Assembly (NCBI GenBank): GCA_963662155.1
Contig: OY759261.1
Location: 32,717,459-32,781,458 of the forward strand
Direction of reading: 5' to 3'
Source: Lamellibrachia columna
Lineage: Eukaryota; Annelida; Polychaeta; Sabellida; Siboglinidae
Length of the DNA stretch: 64,000 nt
How positions within the stretch are numbered: the first letter of the stretch is position 1; each line of letters starts with the position of its first letter. A program made the position numbers and the translations under genes. The notes under the pieces are model-generated. The model was not told where the DNA came from, searched no databases, and saw only the letters and a program-made list of their open reading frames with translations. Of the stretch, positions 59,716 to 64,000 are shown piece by piece.

Positions 59716-60654
59716 ATGTATGCCGGTCTAGTAATGTATTTGTGTATCATAGACAGGGCTTCGGAAATCAAGTCGCCCATTCGCCTGAGGTGACTTGAAA
59801 TGCTGTCAGGTGAACAAAAATCAGAAATCACTGGTGCGTTGGCGAATAAAAAATTTACCGTCTGCAATCATAATATCAGACCTGGCACGGAAGTACTCGG
59901 TACTCGTGTACATTTTTTTAAGTACTCGTACTCATATAACTTATGGGTCATGTAGTCATACACGTACTCATACTCTATGTACTCAGATTTTATGAGTACA
60001 TTACAAATACATCTGAGTACTTTTTCTATATATGCTGTGAACATTAATTTATTTGTAGTTAACAGAATGAAAATATTTGAAGTATTTGAATGTTCAACTA
60101 TTTTGTTTAATACTTCTGATTGATTACCCCCTTACCATCTCTACACATAGTACATTCTCCATTAACCATGACTATGATACCCAAAAAAGGCAACAGGCAG
60201 CATCTTTTCCCAGTCAGAAATGCCCTGTTAAGCAAATAATTGTAAGCTACCAGTTCAGGCCATAATCCATTTGTTTAATTAAGCCACCAGGATGTCCAGA
60301 AAGGGCCATTCATCAGTTGACACACCAGTAGCCATGAAATGCCTTTGATGCAGTCATGAGACCATGCCACTGGGCACTGGCTGACAGTGCTAACTGCTAA
60401 GAACTGCCAGCTGAGTCATCCTTTGTAGAAGTAAGGTGACTCAAGTCAGACTGACTCTTACACCAGTATAATCTGGTGCCAGCAGTCTGGCTAAAAAGTA
60501 CAAATGGGATTTTGAGCCTGTTGTATTGTCATGTGCTAACCCTCTCTACAACCAGTAGTCTAAGAGCAGAACATATAAATAGCAAACTTCTAATATAAAC
60601 AGATTGCAAATTGCAACACTGCCTTTGTGCACCAAAAGAAGACAAACTGAACTG

Positions 60655-60812
60655 ATGTAATCATGTAAACTGATGTATAAGCGTGTAAACTGATGTACAA
60701 GCATGTAAACTGATGTATAATCATGTAAACTGATGTACAAGCATGTAAACTGATGTACAAGCATGTAAACTGATGTACAAGCATGTAAACTGATGTATAA
60801 GCATGTAAATTG
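60655..60812. repeat. 20-bp minisatellite inside hAT-like element 2
   Basis: 'catgtaaactgatgtacaag' with minor variants, about eight copies. Confidence 0.92.
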
Positions 60813-61161
60813 GTCTCATGTGGTCTTTATTCAAAACGCAGACAAACAAACTTTATTCAAATTGTCACACATCCCCTTTGTTGCAATTTCGACAAATTTT
60901 CTCACCTCTACCCCTTCAAATAATGTACGTGTTTGGGGGGGTAATGTTTAGTCACTTGTAGAATAACTACAAAGATATTGGCTTAATGGGTATTATTATA
61001 TCAAAGCATGTGGTTTATACCGGTTTATGTGTTGTCTACTGCAATTAAGAAGGGACTCAAAAACTAATTTTATGAGTCATACCATGTCTGTATGTTTGTA
61101 AAATGGAGGGGTTTGTAAAAGGTAACCGTATGTTTCGGATTCCCATTTGTTTGTCTTCAAG

Positions 61162-61269
<108 letters not shown>

Positions 61270-61442
61270 TTGTGTAGGCAACATCTGAGTAATCCAGATC
61301 TGGAGATCTGATTGCAATTGCTAACAATGACTTCAGTGCTTCATTATAATGAAGTCCATGGGGGATCAATGAAGCCATGAGACATGCAGCATGTCTCATG
61401 AAGCCATGAGACATGCTAGTCTGGGTCTGACAGAGCATGTAT

Positions 61443-62142
61443 GTAGCCAGTGTGTTGTCAGGTAACAAATGTAGCCAGTGTGTTGTCAGGTAACAAATGT
61501 AGCCAGTGTGTTGTCAGGTAACAAATGTAGCCAGTGTGTTGTCAGGTAACAAAAGTAGCCAGTGTGTTGTCAGGTAACAAATGTAGCCAGTGTGTTGTCA
61601 GGTAACAAATGTAGCCAGTGTGTTGTCAGGTAACAAATGTAGCCAGTGTGTTGTCAGGTAACAAAAGTAGCCAGTGTGTTGTCAGGTAACAAATGTAGCC
61701 AGTGTGTTGTCAGGTAACAAATGTAGCCAGTGTGTTGTCAGGTAACAAATGTAGCCAGTGTGTTGTCAGGTAACAAAAGTAGCCAGTGTGTTGTCAGGTA
61801 ACAAATGTAGCCAGTGTGTTGTCAGGTAACAAATGTAGCCAGTGTGTTGTCAGGTAACAAATGTAGCCAGTGTGTTGTCAGGTAACAAATGTAGCCAGTG
61901 TGTTGTCAGGTAACAAATGTAGCCAGTGTGTTGTCAGGTAACAAAAGTAGCCAGTGTGTTGTCAGGTAACAAATGTAGCCAGTGTGTTGTCAGGTAACAA
62001 ATGTAGCCAGTGTGTTGTCAGGTAACAAATGTAGCCAGTGTGTTGTCAGGTAACAAAAGTAGCCAGTGTGTTGTCAGGTAACAAATGTAGCCAGTGTGTT
62101 GTCAGGTAACAAAAGTAGCCAGTGTGTTGTCAGGTAACAAAT
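61443..62142. repeat. 28-bp satellite, exactly 25 copies, with higher-order pattern
   Basis: 700 bp = 25 x 28 with no indels. The unit is 'gtagccagtgtgttgtcagg' plus 'taacaaat'; the only variation I see is the last base, t or a. In order the 25 units read TTTA TTTA TTTA TTTTTA TTTA TA T. Each unit contains 'caggtaac', a strong 5' splice-site consensus on the + strand. Confidence 0.97.
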
Positions 62143-62429
62143 CCTCCTGTTGGTTGTTTTGGTTTACTTGCTTAACATAGAGACAACGAGATCATGTTCA
62201 TTCGGTGAATTGGCAAATAGACAATAGCATGCAAATGAAGTTAATGTTATTGTTGTTGAAATAAAGATGTTTTTTATAGTGTTCCTCTTTTCCTTTTAGT
62301 TTAAAATGTTATTATTTAATATTTATAAAATATGTACTTGTACTCGTGAAAATGTACTCGTTTTCATACTCAGCTTTTAGTAATGTACTCGTACTCATGA
62401 AAATGTACAGGTCTGCATAATATCTCTTA

Positions 62430-63249
62430 AAAAACTAGATTTTTCGGACACTCCGACCGCCGGAGTGTCTGAAAAATATGTGTCATGTTTGTTGTTTTGA
62501 AGCAGAAACGAGGCTGGCGCCACCTTGCAGAAATTTTAGAAGTAACTCATAGTATGTGCTTTTAGCCGCAAGGTGGCAGTGAACATAAATTATACTTCTG
62601 ACATGACCAAGATAAAACTAACTTGTAGCTGTTTTGTATTTATTATTTTATCTTACATTACTGTTGACCTTTTTTATTATGTATGTTGTATCCCCTATAT
62701 GAAGTTATTCTACCAAGATGTAAATTTTTGTAAATAATAAAATATATAATTATTTATATCTAACATTGGTATTGATAAGTTGCTTGTGACATTATTAGTA
62801 ACATGATGACGCATGCACGTTCTATTCATCAATTGTCTTAACATTGGCAATTTTTTTTCAATGGACATGGCATATAATCAGCATAATTTTTTATTAAACA
62901 TTTATAATATTAAAGTTAATATTGCATTAAACATAAAATTATGTAAATGTTAATTTATTTATCAAAGAAATTATTGTTAATGTTTAAAGTAGCTTCTTAA
63001 TTTGTCTTAAAGTGAAACCAAATGCATTGTTTTAGGCCTTTGCAACTATAAGAGTGCCTAAAAATTAACCATTTGGTATACAGGGAATCTGTTCTAAAAA
63101 TGCTAAATTCTAGTCTAAAGTAATTTTTCGCGAAGACTGACATATTCATCAGTGTTTGCAATTTTGACCAATCAGCAGTTTTAATGTGGTTGTGATGTGC
63201 AGTTACATTTTTATTTGCTTTTATATTGGATTTACATGTCGCAAAAACT
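62430..63249. other. Intergenic, nothing recognised
   Basis: AT-rich; no gene, tandem array or element ends identified. Confidence 0.6.
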
Positions 63250-63254
63250 CTTAC

Positions 63255-63565
63255 AAAGCTGTACTGTGCAGCATTCATATGTAAACACGATTCAGCAAGG
63301 TATGGAGAGTTTTTTCGATTTCCTCTGAAAAAACAGGCAGTAGTGAAGCAATTTAATGAATTCACAGGTGCAGGTGGGCTGGCTGGAAGCTGACACGATA
63401 TGCTAGACTTTGTTGGGCCCATTTTGAAGAGTCGTGTTTTGAAGTTGATATATTTTCATCAACTAATAGGTCAAGATCCTTCAAAACATCAGTGATGGAT
63501 AACGTTAAAGCCTGAAGCGGTACCGACAATCTTCCAGTATGTACCTCAACCAAACACTTGATCAA
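63255..63565 (+). pseudogene. Decayed THAP-domain exon
   Basis: + strand pieces follow a THAP C2CH zinc finger: YCAAFICKHDSARYGEFFRFP (63262 onward, two cysteines), KKQAVVKQFNEFTG, then in a shifted frame GWLEADTIC, then in another AHFEESCFEVD (about 63416-63450, the histidine), and finally AVPTIFQYVPQ (about 63517-63550), the usual sequence following the domain. At least three frame changes and stops break it. THAP domains occur in P-element/THAP9-type transposases and in host factors; which source this is cannot be told. Confidence 0.65.
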
Positions 63566-64000
63566 GAGAACTGTCAAATCAGATTGCGAGGTGGTTAGTA
63601 AACAATGAATAAATGGACTATCTTGACAAATAAGTTGATTTTAGACGCAAACAGCATGTCCAAACTTATTGGTAAGTATGTGATTAAAATCGTCTACATC
63701 TAGGATCTGTAGTTTAAAGTTGGAGTTGTGGGAAACCTAGTCAGCTCTCTTGACGTAGGATTCTGAACAAATATGGGGCTGCCCATGCAAAAAAATTTTA
63801 GGTGTTCAACAAGGTTTATATAGTTAACCACTTGATTATAGTTGCAAATGGTTAGTTTTCAAGTACTCTTATAGGTGCAAAAAATGCTTTTGGTTTAACT
63901 TTAATATATCTGCAATAACTGTGCACATTATAAATTATTATTATAAAAAATGTGTTAAAAATGTCAATAAATTTATTTTAAAATCACTTATATCCAAGGC

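Overview
This 64 kb window is gene-poor, repeat-rich nuclear DNA from an animal, most likely a marine invertebrate. The evidence is many short exons with GT/AG introns, long AT and GT/GC microsatellites, a CR1-type non-LTR retrotransposon, tRNA-derived SINEs, hAT-like DNA elements and MITEs. I cannot name the phylum. No bacterial-style operon, CRISPR array or tRNA/rRNA gene is visible.

Two genes can be assembled exon by exon, both on the minus strand. (1) An ABCB6 ortholog (mitochondrial/endolysosomal ABC half-transporter linked to porphyrin and haem biology) runs from the ATG at 32576 to the stop at 3504. It has 18 coding exons with consistent phases and gives an 866-residue protein with an N-terminal TMD0, an ABC membrane domain and a complete nucleotide-binding domain. 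(2) A PNPO ortholog (pyridoxamine 5'-phosphate oxidase) runs from about 57141 to the stop at 49874 in 6 exons, about 226 residues, with its 5' start unresolved. ABCB6 feeds haem/porphyrin handling and PNPO makes PLP, the cofactor of ALA synthase. That link is general knowledge; the window shows only that they are neighbours about 17 kb apart on one strand.

Layout: 1-3.5 kb, 3' flank with microsatellites and a retroelement relic. 3.5-32.6 kb, ABCB6; its introns hold a nearly intact CR1 on the opposite strand (10.5-14.1 kb), a decayed non-LTR copy (6.7-8.4 kb), SINEs, a MITE and several tandem arrays. 33-49.8 kb, intergenic, with minisatellites, a full-length SINE, a broken Mutator-like gene (39.9-41.0 kb), a second MITE, a broken ZNF862/hAT-like gene (43.0-44.7 kb) and foldback repeats. 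49.9-57.2 kb, PNPO, whose intron holds a 51-bp satellite. 57.7-62.4 kb, two adjacent non-autonomous hAT-like elements, each with a perfect 8-bp target duplication and each carrying minisatellites. 63.25-63.56 kb, a decayed THAP-domain exon.

The most unusual pattern is that minisatellites sit directly on splice junctions. In ABCB6, the exon 3 donor (70-bp unit), exon 7 donor (about 33 bp), exon 10 acceptor (64 bp) and exon 15 acceptor (44 bp) are each tandemly copied into the neighbouring intron together with flanking exon sequence. The exon 15 donor end is also duplicated, and PNPO has a 37-bp duplication of an acceptor abutting a CR1 tail. The window therefore contains many decoy splice sites identical or nearly identical to the real ones.
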